Below, in pieces: positions 1-9,900 of a DNA stretch of 64,000 nucleotides (position 1 is its first letter; each line of letters opens with the position of its first letter). The DNA comes from Mesaphorura yosii (lineage: Eukaryota > Arthropoda > Collembola > Poduromorpha > Tullbergiidae). The position numbers were made by a program, and so were the translations under genes. The notes below the pieces were generated by a model that ran no database searches, was not told where the DNA came from, and was given only the letters and a program-made list of their open reading frames with translations. The stretch spans positions 1 to 64,000 of the forward strand of contig WIXG01000273.1 of the NCBI GenBank assembly GCA_009869945.1. The letters run 5' to 3'.

Positions 1-18
1 CGATGCGAGCAGCAGATG

Positions 19-1419
19 ATGGGTTGCATCGGAAGTCGTCTTGGTCACCTCTCCGGGCTGGCTGGAGCCAGCCACTCCTCTTCGTCCGACGCGCACTACC
101 ACACCGGCTCGGTGGCAAACGGCGGTGAGGGGCTCCGCGCCAACGTGTTCCCCGTCCACAATGTGGACGACCTCGGCCGCCACATTTCGCCAGGGAAGCT
201 CGAAGTCACGGAGACCGAGCTGATTCTGTACATCCAGTCCAAAGCACCTCTCAACTGGCCACTCCGCTGTCTGCGTCGGTACGGCTACGAAAATGATCTC
301 TTCTCGTTCGAGTCTGGTCGACGGTGCCCAACCGGGCCGGGCATCTACGCGTTCAAGTGCACACGAGCTCAATCTCTCTTCAACCTGTTACAAGCTAAGG
401 TCCAGAACAACCCCACGTCGAACATCACCCTTCCTCCACCTCAGCTCCTAACCAACGCCAACGGGCCGGATGGCGCCGACGGAGACGGCGGGGACTCGAG
501 TGCGAGCAGCACGCCGGGTTCAGCCAGCCCCACATTCGACTACGTCAACATTGCCGAAAATAGTCAGCTGCTTCGAGGAAAGGCAGGCGCGCCGGCCGAC
601 GGCGCGAGCAGCAAGGCGAGTGCGGAGGCTGAGGGCGAGAACAATCATCCCGTGTACATGAACGTGGAGAGCAAGTCGAAGGGAGTCAAGGACGGTTGGA
701 GGGCACGGAGTGACCGCCTGTGCAACGGGAACACGTCTCTTTCAAATGTGTACCAAAACGACTACTTGAACTATCATTCAGCCGCGAAGGTGCTCGCAGG
801 TGCCCACGCCCAGTACCAGGCGGACCCAAACTCGGCAGTGTCGTACACAAACGTCGCGTGCTCATCGGGCTCCGCGACCGTGGCGAAGCAGGACTCGGGC
901 CCCATCGTGGAGATCAACTACGCCGAACTCGACCTGCAACAGGTTCCCAATTCCAAATCATTGACAACGACGACGAGGTCAGGCGTGGGCTCAGCTTCAG
1001 GTGGAAATGGGAACTCCCATCAGCAGTCTGTGAATAGTAGCAGTAGGCAATCCTCATCCGGTGATAAGCGCCCGATTGACACCTCAAAGTCTCAGCTAAG
1101 AGACGCGAAGACGGCAGGAGCGGGTCCGAGTACCAGTAATTCGACGAGCAGCTCTGTAAATCCCTCCACGCTGACATACGCAGTTCTGCAGCCTCCAAAC
1201 AACAATACGGCCATTTCCGTGCCGCACCAGAATCAGTCCACGCCGTCTGAGCTCGGCTACGCAACGATCGACTTTGACCGCACGGCAGCGCTGAGCAGCG
1301 TGACGCGGTCAAAGATCAAGCTAAACTTCTCGCACTCGTCGTCCACGGACAAAGACGATGAGGAGGACGGCGGGGGTTCCAGCGCGAGAAAAACGAGACA
1401 TAATTCGACGGCGCTTTAG
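19..1419 (+). CDS. FRS2: FRS2/FRS3-like fibroblast growth factor receptor substrate (docking protein)
   Basis: Membrane-anchored adaptor that, in the known family, links FGF and related receptor kinases to GRB2 and SHP2. I chose the second of two adjacent ATGs (19) because it gives MGCIGS, a classical N-myristoylation start; the ATG at 16 would bury the glycine. An IRS-type PTB domain spans about residues 41-130, with the FRS2 hallmark stretch LRRYGYENDLFSFESGRRC. The rest is low-complexity and Ser/Asn-rich with spaced tyrosine motifs. YVNI (Y175), YMNV (Y213), YQND (Y245) and YTNV (Y276) are GRB2-type YxN sites. INYAEL (Y301), LTYAVL (Y387) and LGYATI (Y414) resemble SHP2 sites. The C-terminus carries IDFDRTAA and ends ARKTRHNST, closely matching vertebrate FRS2. 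The 466-residue length is near the vertebrate size. The coding region is one exon; the 5' UTR lies mostly outside the window. Neighbour on the right is convergent. Confidence 0.93.
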   Translation: MGCIGSRLGHLSGLAGASHSSSSDAHYHTGSVANGGEGLRANVFPVHNVDDLGRHISPGKLEVTETELILYIQSKAPLNWPLRCLRRYGYENDLFSFESGRRCPTGPGIYAFKCTRAQSLFNLLQAKVQNNPTSNITLPPPQLLTNANGPDGADGDGGDSSASSTPGSASPTFDYVNIAENSQLLRGKAGAPADGASSKASAEAEGENNHPVYMNVESKSKGVKDGWRARSDRLCNGNTSLSNVYQNDYLNYHSAAKVLAGAHAQYQADPNSAVSYTNVACSSGSATVAKQDSGPIVEINYAELDLQQVPNSKSLTTTTRSGVGSASGGNGNSHQQSVNSSSRQSSSGDKRPIDTSKSQLRDAKTAGAGPSTSNSTSSSVNPSTLTYAVLQPPNNNTAISVPHQNQSTPSELGYATIDFDRTAALSSVTRSKIKLNFSHSSSTDKDDEEDGGGSSARKTRHNSTAL

Positions 1420-2376
1420 TTCGACGGCGTATTTTTACGAGCTCCTGCCCAAGGCTCAAGCCAAGCAACGATTTATACGTAAACTGCATTCACTACTCAC
1501 GATTTATACAGCTCCTTGTACGTGTACGAGTTTTGTATTATTTATTTTCGACGATGATTTTTAGTTGTGGATCTCGGAGTACAATTGTTACGCGAATTTT
1601 GATAAGTCATACGATTTTAAGCAGTAAGCACAGGGTCAGTCAGTGCAGTGGTGCAGCCTGCAGCTTTGACGTGTTTCGCGGATCCTCGCAGTGTCACACA
1701 ATTCGCTTGCTGTGCTGTGCTGTGCTGCCATTGCCAAATGCCAAACTAGGTGAATCGAATTTGTAAGGCCAATTTACAAATTTACACATTAGCATTTAGC
1801 ATCGAAGCTTGTACGTGCGTGCGTGCGTATATGTAGTATTTGAGTATATTTTCCTATGTCGGCCCAACACCAAACACAAACGAAAGCTTCAATGAAATTC
1901 CAAAACAATGAAACACAACGACTCGAACCTGTTCTACTACCTTGTACTTTAATTTTAACGTGTTAGAAGCGCTGCTACCTTTTTGCAGGCAGCTGCAGCT
2001 TGTGTCTAGCCATCAACGACAAATTCCTGTAGTGAATTTGTATCCGTAATTGTAATTTGCAAGGACTCGACGTGACCTGATTCGCCATCATCGCGTCAGG
2101 GTAGTAATCTCAAATTTGTACTAAGTACTACTACACTACTACGTTGTAACATTAAGGAAAAGTACTACTCATAGACTGGACCCGTGATGTGAGTACTCAT
2201 TTTCTACAACTACAGCCAAGCCAAGCCACACTCGTACTACTTCCTCAAATTGAAATTGTACTCTAAGAAATATTTTACTGTACTGACTGTATATTAGGAG
2301 TTAATTAAATGTGCTGCTGTCGCTGTCGCGCCTGCTGCATGGCGCACGCAGTGTGACGCCGTAACATACGTCGACA

Positions 2377-2382
2377 AATAAA
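2377..2382 (+). terminator. AATAAA polyadenylation signal, likely for the FRS2-like gene
   Basis: Canonical AATAAA on the plus strand about 960 nt after the FRS2-like stop codon and just before the opposing gene's own signal. Assignment is inferred from position. Confidence 0.5.
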
Positions 2383-2428
2383 ATCCAGCTGTTCGTAAAT
2401 TAGCGGTCCTCATTAAAGGTAACGTGAA

Positions 2429-2434
2429 TTTATT
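2429..2434 (-). terminator. AATAAA polyadenylation signal for the sulfotransferase gene
   Basis: TTTATT on the plus strand (AATAAA on the minus strand) lies about 124 nt after the sulfotransferase stop. With the plus-strand signal at 2377 it implies that the two convergent transcripts overlap or nearly overlap at their 3' ends. Confidence 0.6.
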
Positions 2435-2557
2435 TCTGTTGCCGCCTTGCATGTACAAATCAAATCAAATCAACACTTCTACGAATGACTTTTGCGCGTG
2501 CGCTTTTAGGTTTCAGCAAGTGCAAGACATTTCTGTGACAAGTCTGCTGCATGCTGA

Positions 2558-4051
2558 TTAGAGATCAAAAGTGAACTTTAAATTCTTGGTATTATTTTTA
2601 CTCAGCCACTCGTCGAACTCGGCATTCGTCCGGTCGGTAAAATGATTATGCCAGTCGCCCACTTTGCCCTTCCGGTAGAATTTTGCCTCGCCCACGTTGC
2701 GAATGCCAAGCGAGTCCCAGTGCTCGTAGTTGACGGCCGGATTGGTTTTCATTCTGTTGAAGCTAGTGTGCTCAACCAAAGTGGTCACTTCTTCGTTGCT
2801 TAGGTGCTTTCCAAGAAAGGTGGCGATTTTCTGAAACGAAAAGTCACGACAACGATGAGGACCAATGGCAAATGAGAAGAGTGCAAGCGACTTTTGCTTC
2901 CACAGAAATGCACTCACGCGAATACTGTCGGCAGGATCCTTTGACATTTCTTCGTAGGACAAAATCAGAAGATGCGGGTCGTCTTCGTGAGTCAAATAGC
3001 TCTCGACATGACTGAAGTACGGAGCATAAGGCACTGAAACAATTTAGCAAACATTTTCACTCGAGACTACTTAAAGTAGTCGTCAAGCTTCGTTTTCTCT
3101 CGTTCAAACTTACACTCATCACGCTCAAACTGTCGGAGAAATTCCTCAAAGCTTCCCTCGAAGTTTAGCAACTTGAACATCCGGCAAAAATGGAAATACG
3201 ACACGGCCACATCTTTTGGATTGCGAAAAATATAGATGACTTTGGCTTGAGAAATGTCCCGAGGCAGGTAATTGTACGGAAAGTGAGTTTTCAGCAAGCG
3301 CGGTCCGGTTTCCTTCTCGATCGACTTGATTCCGGGATACGGGTACTCCAAGAACGGAAAACGGTTCTCCAGAACTGACTCGGACGCCTTCTTGAAGTCC
3401 AGGTCATTTTGAATCAGGTACACAATTTCCTGCACCCAGGTGACTCCTGAAATTTACAAAGACCACATATTCTTTGAACTGCGAGAATGATCCGCACAAG
3501 AAAATTGATTATAACGTGCGGTTACCTGATTTAGGAAAACTAGCCACAAACACGTCCTCAGGACGCACTGAGAAATTAGCCACGGCCTTGATGGTGCCAT
3601 CACGAATCATTTGTCCAGCAAACACACAAGGCTTGCCAGTGTCTCCATCAGTTTGGCTCTTACAACGAAAGAAATCGCTGTTGCCACTCTTGAAGTCGGA
3701 GGAGCGTGGAAGTCTGACGCAGTCCTTCAGGTTCTCGGCGAGTGCATCTCTACGCCTTGAACGTCCGTAGAAAGCCAATCCAAGGGTACCAGCAAATAGA
3801 ACAGATGAGAATATCTTCTTGTATCTTCGAATCCTCTTTTCTCGCTCACGGCTCCGTTCTTCTTCACGAAGATTCTCCTCCAAATCAATTTCGCTGACCG
3901 GTTCTTCGGGAGGGATCGGATTGGAAGATTGAAAGCGGACGGCCAAACCAATAACTGCTTTGTGATGGAAGGACTGCGGGAGTTTAATGAACACTGGAGA
4001 GATTAAGCCAAGACGACCAAGAGTTAGCGGGATAAGGCTCCGGGATGCCAT
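2558..4051 (-). CDS. Cytosolic-type (SULT1-like) sulfotransferase with mitochondrial-type presequence and transmembrane anchor
   Basis: Transfers sulfate from PAPS to hydroxyl or amine groups of small molecules; the substrate cannot be read from sequence. Exons on the minus strand: 3526-4051, 3114-3446, 2918-3033, 2558-2830. The introns are 79, 80 and 87 nt, all GT-AG, and the joins keep frame (1,248 nt, 415 aa). PAPS-binding motifs are FPKSGVTW (172-179) and YIFRNPKDVAVSY, followed near the end by RKGKVGDWHNHF; the catalytic His is in LLKTHFPY. The start is the ATG at 4051; an upstream in-frame GTG was not used. Unlike soluble SULTs of about 290-300 aa, it has about 125 extra N-terminal residues. 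Residues 1-44 are Arg/Ser/Leu-rich without acidic residues, with RFQSS resembling a presequence cleavage site. An acidic/basic coiled stretch (50-79) and a hydrophobic segment (80-95) followed by GRSRRR come next. Confidence 0.9.
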
Positions 4052-4774
4052 GACTGATTGAACTGCCTGACTAGTCCAAGGTTGAAGCAGTAGAGACAAA
4101 GGCACTAATTTACTCGCTATTCGCCTAACAACTATAGTTAATTGTTTTCAATCTTGCCAATAAAAAATCAACCGACATCACAAATTCACCGGATATCCAA
4201 ATTCAGAAGGGATTTTTCTATTCAAACCCACAGATGCAAGTAAGGCTTGTGTTTTTATTTCATACGATTTTAATTCGCGCTTCTGAAGAGCACTCGCAAA
4301 TCATCTGATGAGGGAGCGGACTGAGATGACCAAACTGAGAACGTTCGCGTTGCGTTACACGAGGAACGGTCACATAGAGAAATCTCGGAATTCTGAAATT
4401 CAACAAGATGTCTGGAATTGCTGGAATTTAACTTCATCAGCATGTGAGCGGCAATGGAAGATTTTAGTCTTATCATACTTTCGCCCACTCACTCATGGAA
4501 TCTCAAGCTTTGGATCTTCGGGATAACTAAACGCCTGCGTTGCTAAATGAACAAATGCTTAAAGTTGGTGCTCCAGAGAGTCCTTCAATTTCGTGTCTCG
4601 AGACTCCGAGGCAATTGTGTCAGTGTCAATGGTACATACAAGGTCGAATTACTCCTCAACTCAGCCATCAGCACAGCACCTCCGCTTGCCCATAAAAGTG
4701 TCTCAAGAGGCATTTCGACTTTCGCGACAGTTGCTCATTGCTCTTTCAATAAGGGCTTTGTTTACTCAAACTTC

Positions 4775-4802
4775 AATCCGAATCCGAATCCGAATCGAAT
4801 CT
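4775..4802. repeat. AATCCG microsatellite
   Basis: Three perfect AATCCG units followed by degenerate AATCG units. Confidence 0.85.
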
Positions 4803-5358
4803 TCTTCGGTCAGTCTCCGCTCGTGCAACGGATTTTTATTCACCAAACCGACTGAATTAGTGCCACGGTATTATAATTTGAACATCTGCCATGCCATTTC
4901 CTTCGCCGTGCCGTGGCTGCATGAATGCCTGCCTGGAAGGAAGATTTCTTCCTCAATTCACGAATCACGACAAACAACAAAACAAAGTGACCAGCAGGCA
5001 CTTCTGGAGTTGAGTTCCTCTCGCTGGGCATTTGTCATGCCGCCGTGCCGATGCCGGGTTCATTCTTTTGTTCTCTCGCCCTGACATTTGCACAATGCAT
5101 TTCCTGTACCGTGCCATTGCCATTTATGCCTGCCTGCCTGCCGTCTGCGTGGGGGAAAGTCGCGCTTGTATCACCTTAGTTTAGCTTAGCGTGGAAGGGC
5201 GCAGGCAATGAAATTCGGACCATGTCATGAGTCTGTTGGAATTGGGTCTTCGCATTGCATTGTTGCTGTTTCTTGTTTGTTTGCAGAAGAAATGAAAAAC
5301 CGTATTTGAGAAAGGCGACGGAACTCAGCAGCTGCTGCTGCTGCCGCTGCAGCTTGAA

Positions 5359-5376
5359 GCCCGAGCCCGAGCCCGG
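5359..5376. repeat. GCCCGA short tandem repeat
   Basis: Two and a half to three units of GCCCGA, preceded at about 5327-5350 by a CTG/GCTGCC-rich run. Confidence 0.7.
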
Positions 5377-5400
5377 CACGGCGACTGCGACTGGTGAAAA

Positions 5401-5829
5401 TCACAAAGAATGCGAAGTCCTGAACACGGGTGCAATGCGCACAGTATGCGTCGTTTGAGCCCGGATCAGCACGCGTGCGCGACTGTTGCCATTAACGTTT
5501 GGCCTCCAATGACAAGAATCTTGGAATGACATATGACAGCCTCGTCCAGAATTTTGCATCATGTCACAGAGTTTCGTCATCGCATGACAGAAATGCCGCA
5601 ATCGTGGCTTCGCGGCTGAGATCGAAAAATGCAAGCCTGGCAGCATTGAAAACAAATAAGTAGCCTGTGGGTCAGCCGGAGTCAAGGGCAAAGGAGCCTC
5701 GTCCATCATGACCCTGAATTCATAATTCAGTCGATTCTGGTCTGGATCAGTTTGATCAAGAGATGCAAGTGATATGAAGAGCATTCCAAGCGTTGTCAGC
5801 GCACATGTTTGGGCCGGAGCAGTGAACAT
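5401..5829 (-). CDS. Weak candidate: small cysteine-containing secreted protein ORF (142 codons)
   Basis: Single-exon ATG ORF. The first 24 residues (ending MLFISLASL) are hydrophobic enough for a signal peptide and are followed by an acidic DQTDPDQN stretch. Cysteines recur in the C-terminal half. No known family was recognised, no clear processing sites or promoter were found, and an ORF of this length can arise by chance in this DNA. Confidence 0.15.
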   Translation of the reverse strand: MFTAPAQTCALTTLGMLFISLASLDQTDPDQNRLNYEFRVMMDEAPLPLTPADPQATYLFSMLPGLHFSISAAKPRLRHFCHAMTKLCDMMQNSGRGCHMSFQDSCHWRPNVNGNSRARVLIRAQTTHTVRIAPVFRTSHSL

Positions 5830-6800
5830 AAATAATTTGATCGCCCTGTATTCGCAACAAAGTCAGTCAGAGCAATAAACCTCGAGTATTCCCTCTGCAG
5901 GAATTGCGCGGTGGTCTTCCCGTACAGTGTTGGAGCCCTGTGAATCCTGCTGTGGCAGTCTGCAGTGCAAAGTTGTACGAAAACAGTGAGGCACGAGTGC
6001 GAGGAGCGTAAGCGTAAAGAGCAAAATTCATCCAACATGTTGCTGCTGCTGTAATGTTATGTGACGAGTCGAAGACGAGCAAGCAGGCTCAGCTCCAATG
6101 TGTAACATTTTATCATAAAAATATTGGAAAAAGGAAGAAATTAAAGGACTTGTCTAGACCGAAGACTCGTGCTGTACAAAGTGAGTCCACTGTACACGGG
6201 ATTCAGCAGCAGCAGCACACAAAACTAAGGTACGACACACTCGAGTGAGTAGTTTATAAGAATCCTAGAGTGTAAGTGTAAATTTTAATAATATTTAGAT
6301 TTTGGAATCAGCTAGGAACACTTGCACTGCGACGATGATTTAATTACCATTTACTACGAGGTCTTGTGTCGTGTGAGCCTAGATTAGACTTATAAGTCCA
6401 CAGGCAGGCAGGAATCCAATCAAGAGTGAACCTCGAGCAAAACACGACAAAGGGAGCCTCAGTAATTAATTGCAAGTCCTTCAGGCTTCGATCTATCAGT
6501 TAGTTTGCATCGTCAAGACTACCTGACTCGTCTCCTCAACACAAGCAACGCAAGTCGTGTGTTCGAGTCCTATTTATCTTATATTCTGCAGTTTGTTATT
6601 ATTTATCACTGGTCATCCTCATCTTTCAAGTCTCTACCGCACAAGATTACTTAATCACTTTCGTCATCGATAAGCACTGGCCAATGACGGGGATGGACTG
6701 AACTCAACACAACGGCAACAATTACGCCAGGAAATCTACTCGAGAAGGCAGGCCAAGAGCGAGAGGGCAACAACGGGAGCCGGAACCATTGGGGCATACG

Positions 6801-6892
6801 GGTATGTATCAAATAATTAATCGATACGGTGTTTCAACTGCTGCTGATCTAATTCTCGATCTTTCCCGTGTCTTGCCCCCTCTCTCCTTCAG
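6801..6892 (+). other. Probable 5' UTR intron of the TMEM131 gene
   Basis: GTATGT at 6801 resembles a donor. A strong polypyrimidine tract ending TCTCCTTCAG at 6892 lies 26 nt before the TMEM131 ATG. Together they suggest a non-coding first exon ending near 6800. Inferred, not transcript-supported. Confidence 0.45.
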
Positions 6893-6918
6893 ATCTTCAC
6901 ATCTTCAACGACGTCACA

Positions 6919-9900
6919 ATGAACGACTGGCAAGAAATCATTGGCGGGACTTGGTATTCGTCATCTCCATTTCTCCTGCATCGCAACCATCACTTTCATC
7001 ATCATCACAGTCGAAGATTCGGCAGCAGCAGTAACAGTCTGCTTGAAGTCAGCGATAAAAACAGTGGAAGTGGCCAGGCGACAGCTGCAGGTGGCAGCGG
7101 CAATGGAGCAAATAACAGCACGAACGCCAGGCGTGTGCGCTGCTGCATTTTCTCGAAGAGATGGCTATTCTTCTTTCTGTTTCATCTCGGTTGTTTGGCT
7201 GTGGAGCATTCGACCAGAGGTTAGTCAAATAATGCAAACCCCACATACATTTGCGTACACGCGAACACCAATGCGCTGCAGTTAATCTATCGTAAAATAT
7301 TCATGAACTTTTTGTGTAAGATTAATTTTTATCACCTCTTGCCCTTTCCTTTCGTTTTCCGATACCCTGTGAGATACTGAACCTCTATTTTTATGGTGAT
7401 TACTGACTGACTTGAGAAACGAACGAAAACGAAGGCAGTCCATCAGCCATCAACCGACTTACGCGCGTATTTTCATGCAAAATTTCTATTTCCATATTGA
7501 AGAGCCACGAGTACGAGTACATAAATTAGGTTAGCGGACTGCCAGAGTTGTGGTGATTGCAATCAGTCGTCCAAATTGAGAAAGAATGCGACTCCTGTCT
7601 GCGATTCTTTCAAAAGTTCTTACTCCAATCATTTCGTCGAATGTACCAATCGCCAAACCGAAGATTTAGTCAGCAGGAAGAGTATTTAATGATTGCATCT
7701 AAAACGGAGAGAAGAAACTCAGAAACGTCTGAAACAAAAAAAAACATCTTGAGCATCCCGGCATCTCGGTCGGGTTGGTCTGAGGACCACATGAAGCCAT
7801 AAAATATTTTTTGTCTTGCCTGCCTTTTGGATGGAACGTGGAAAATTAAGCGAATGTAGCAATTAACAAAGTCGCGAAAGATTCCGTGTGATTGTTTTTA
7901 TTTTGGTAATTTGATATCTATGCAAATGTCAAAGACATACAAATGAACCGCAAAGTGAGCAGTTCAGCAGTTCATCCTGATGCTGTCGCTGAATATTTTG
8001 TGTGCATCTTTGGCAACGGCGACGCGGCCGTTTATGCAGACGGCAGACGCGACGGTAGAAATGCAGATTGTGCAAGCAAGGGCATGGAAGGTGAACTTGA
8101 AATGGAACAAATGGGCTGATGTTTGCGCAAGCAATGCAATGTTAATGCTTAGGAGACTCTAATTGTCTTGCGTCTCTATTTGGCGGGTTTCAAGTAGGAA
8201 TTAATTACCTATAAAACTTATATTTCCATCATTATCTTCCTCATCCTCGCAAGGAGCAACTTGGCTCGGCGTCGCCGTTTGATGCCTTCTCGCTCTAGCC
8301 TATGGGATGAGCCGAAGCAGTTCTAAAGTGGCCGTAATGTTCGGCGTGGACCCCTTCGAGCTAGGTCAGAGTCAGATTTACCGTCAGGCTTCGTCCAAGT
8401 CCAAGTTCTGAAAATAAACTTAGAAAGCGAGCTTGATTCACTTGGTTTTTGAATACGGAAGTTAGAAATTGTTCCTTGCTCGCATGCAATTTGCAAATCC
8501 ATTTCCTCATTTCCATGCATACCTCGTTGTACATTGGGTAATCTCGTAATTTGCATAATTCGATTAGCAATTGGCAACTTGTCAGTCCAGTCCATTGAAG
8601 GTCAACCGTATGCATTGCAAGCTGAGCTGAGGCTGGCAAGGGCAAGTCAGGGATTGTGATTAAAGTACGCTGAAGGCACGCGTCGTTCTTTGGAATCGTC
8701 ATATTCATTCGACATTTTGGCATTTGGCTTATTCTCTGTTCACAATGGAATTTTCTATTGATTGACTCTGACTATTCGTCTATAATTTAGTGATTATCCT
8801 CAACTAAATATAGTAAAAATCACATCACAATGCACTGAGCACTGAGTATCATGAAAGCATTAAATCGATGGAGAGATTTTAATTATAAGGCGGCCAGAGA
8901 AATTATTGATTCAGAGCCCACTTTCCAGTCAGCGCAGGACGAAAAATTCCAAACGATTTTGTTGTCCATTTGTTCTTGTCTGCGGGATTGCTCATTGTTT
9001 TGCTGACAGGTTCATAATCAAAATACTGATTGAGAGTCGTCATTTAGTTATTTCTGAAGCGCTTGCATAAAATCACGAAGCACCGAGGCTCAAGAAGTAG
9101 AATTTGCTGATTCTGGCCATTCTGGCCGTCCAACCTCATTTAGCATGCCAGCCGGGCAAAATTTTCAGCATTTTTGTAGCCTTGAAATGAGTCAGACTTG
9201 GCATAACGACTACGACTACACTCGCACTGTCGTCGTGGTTGTGGCAAACTTAAGAAAATGGTTATACGCAATACGCAGAATGTACACTCATTTTATGGCC
9301 CATTCAAACATTTATGAGCAGACAACAAAGCCCAAATCCTTTCCCTTCCGTTCTTTGTTTTGTATTAGCAGAGTGTGCAGAATTCGTTTAGGCAAGATAG
9401 GGCGAGCGAGCGAATAGTAAATTAAGTGCCTCATTCGCTTTGGCTATCGCTGTGCTGTCTTCATTTCTTTCACTTGCGCTTGGATTAAAATTCCAGGTTC
9501 ATTACTCGTAGCCCATTCCTGGACTCATTGATGCTATGCCAAGAAATTGTCCTACTCTTCTTAAAATCGTCAAATTTTGCTTTTTGCATATTGACCTGCC
9601 GCCTGCCCTGGCATGGCAGAATATCGATTACGATTACATGGCCGTGAAGGAAGCTGTGAAGCTGTGACGCTGAATGGTGAATGCTTTCATCAGTACAACT
9701 CAATACAGAATACAAAAAACTTTTGTTTATGTTATGATTTCGTGTCCAAACCAAGTGCAAAGATACGGCGGCAAATTTGTCTCTGCCCCTGTCTACCTCG
9801 GGATCATGTATGGTGTGACTCTCGTTTGTACCGTAATTGACAGATCTGTCAATAATTTACGTGACGTGAGAATGGAGAATGGAGTAATTGAACAAACACA

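Larger units (their letters stand above)
1420..2557. other. 3' UTRs / intergenic gap between FRS2-like and sulfotransferase genes
   Basis: No credible ORF. The stretch should hold the 3' UTRs of two convergent genes. It contains short CA- and TG-rich runs, and several CTACTAC/GTACTAC repeats near 2120-2170. Confidence 0.6.
4052..6918. promoter_or_regulatory. Shared upstream region between divergent sulfotransferase and TMEM131 genes
   Basis: About 2.9 kb between two genes transcribed away from each other, so promoters for both should lie here. I see no TATA box that can be assigned with confidence. TCAGT-like initiator words occur immediately before the sulfotransferase ATG. The stretch holds short repeats (listed separately) and a possible TMEM131 5' UTR exon at its right end. 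ORFs in it look random apart from the weak candidate at 5401-5829. Confidence 0.4.

Noticed and set aside
4593-5084. 163-codon plus-strand ORF in the divergent promoter region
   Set aside because: Includes an IRIRIR run from a hexanucleotide repeat and no recognisable motif.
6520-6600. GTTCGAGTCC resembling a tRNA B box
   Set aside because: The flanks do not form a T stem, no A box lies at the right distance and no acceptor stem can be drawn.
8323-8723. Two overlapping minus-strand ORFs in TMEM131 intron 1
   Set aside because: No family resemblance, overlapping in different frames, no transcript signals.
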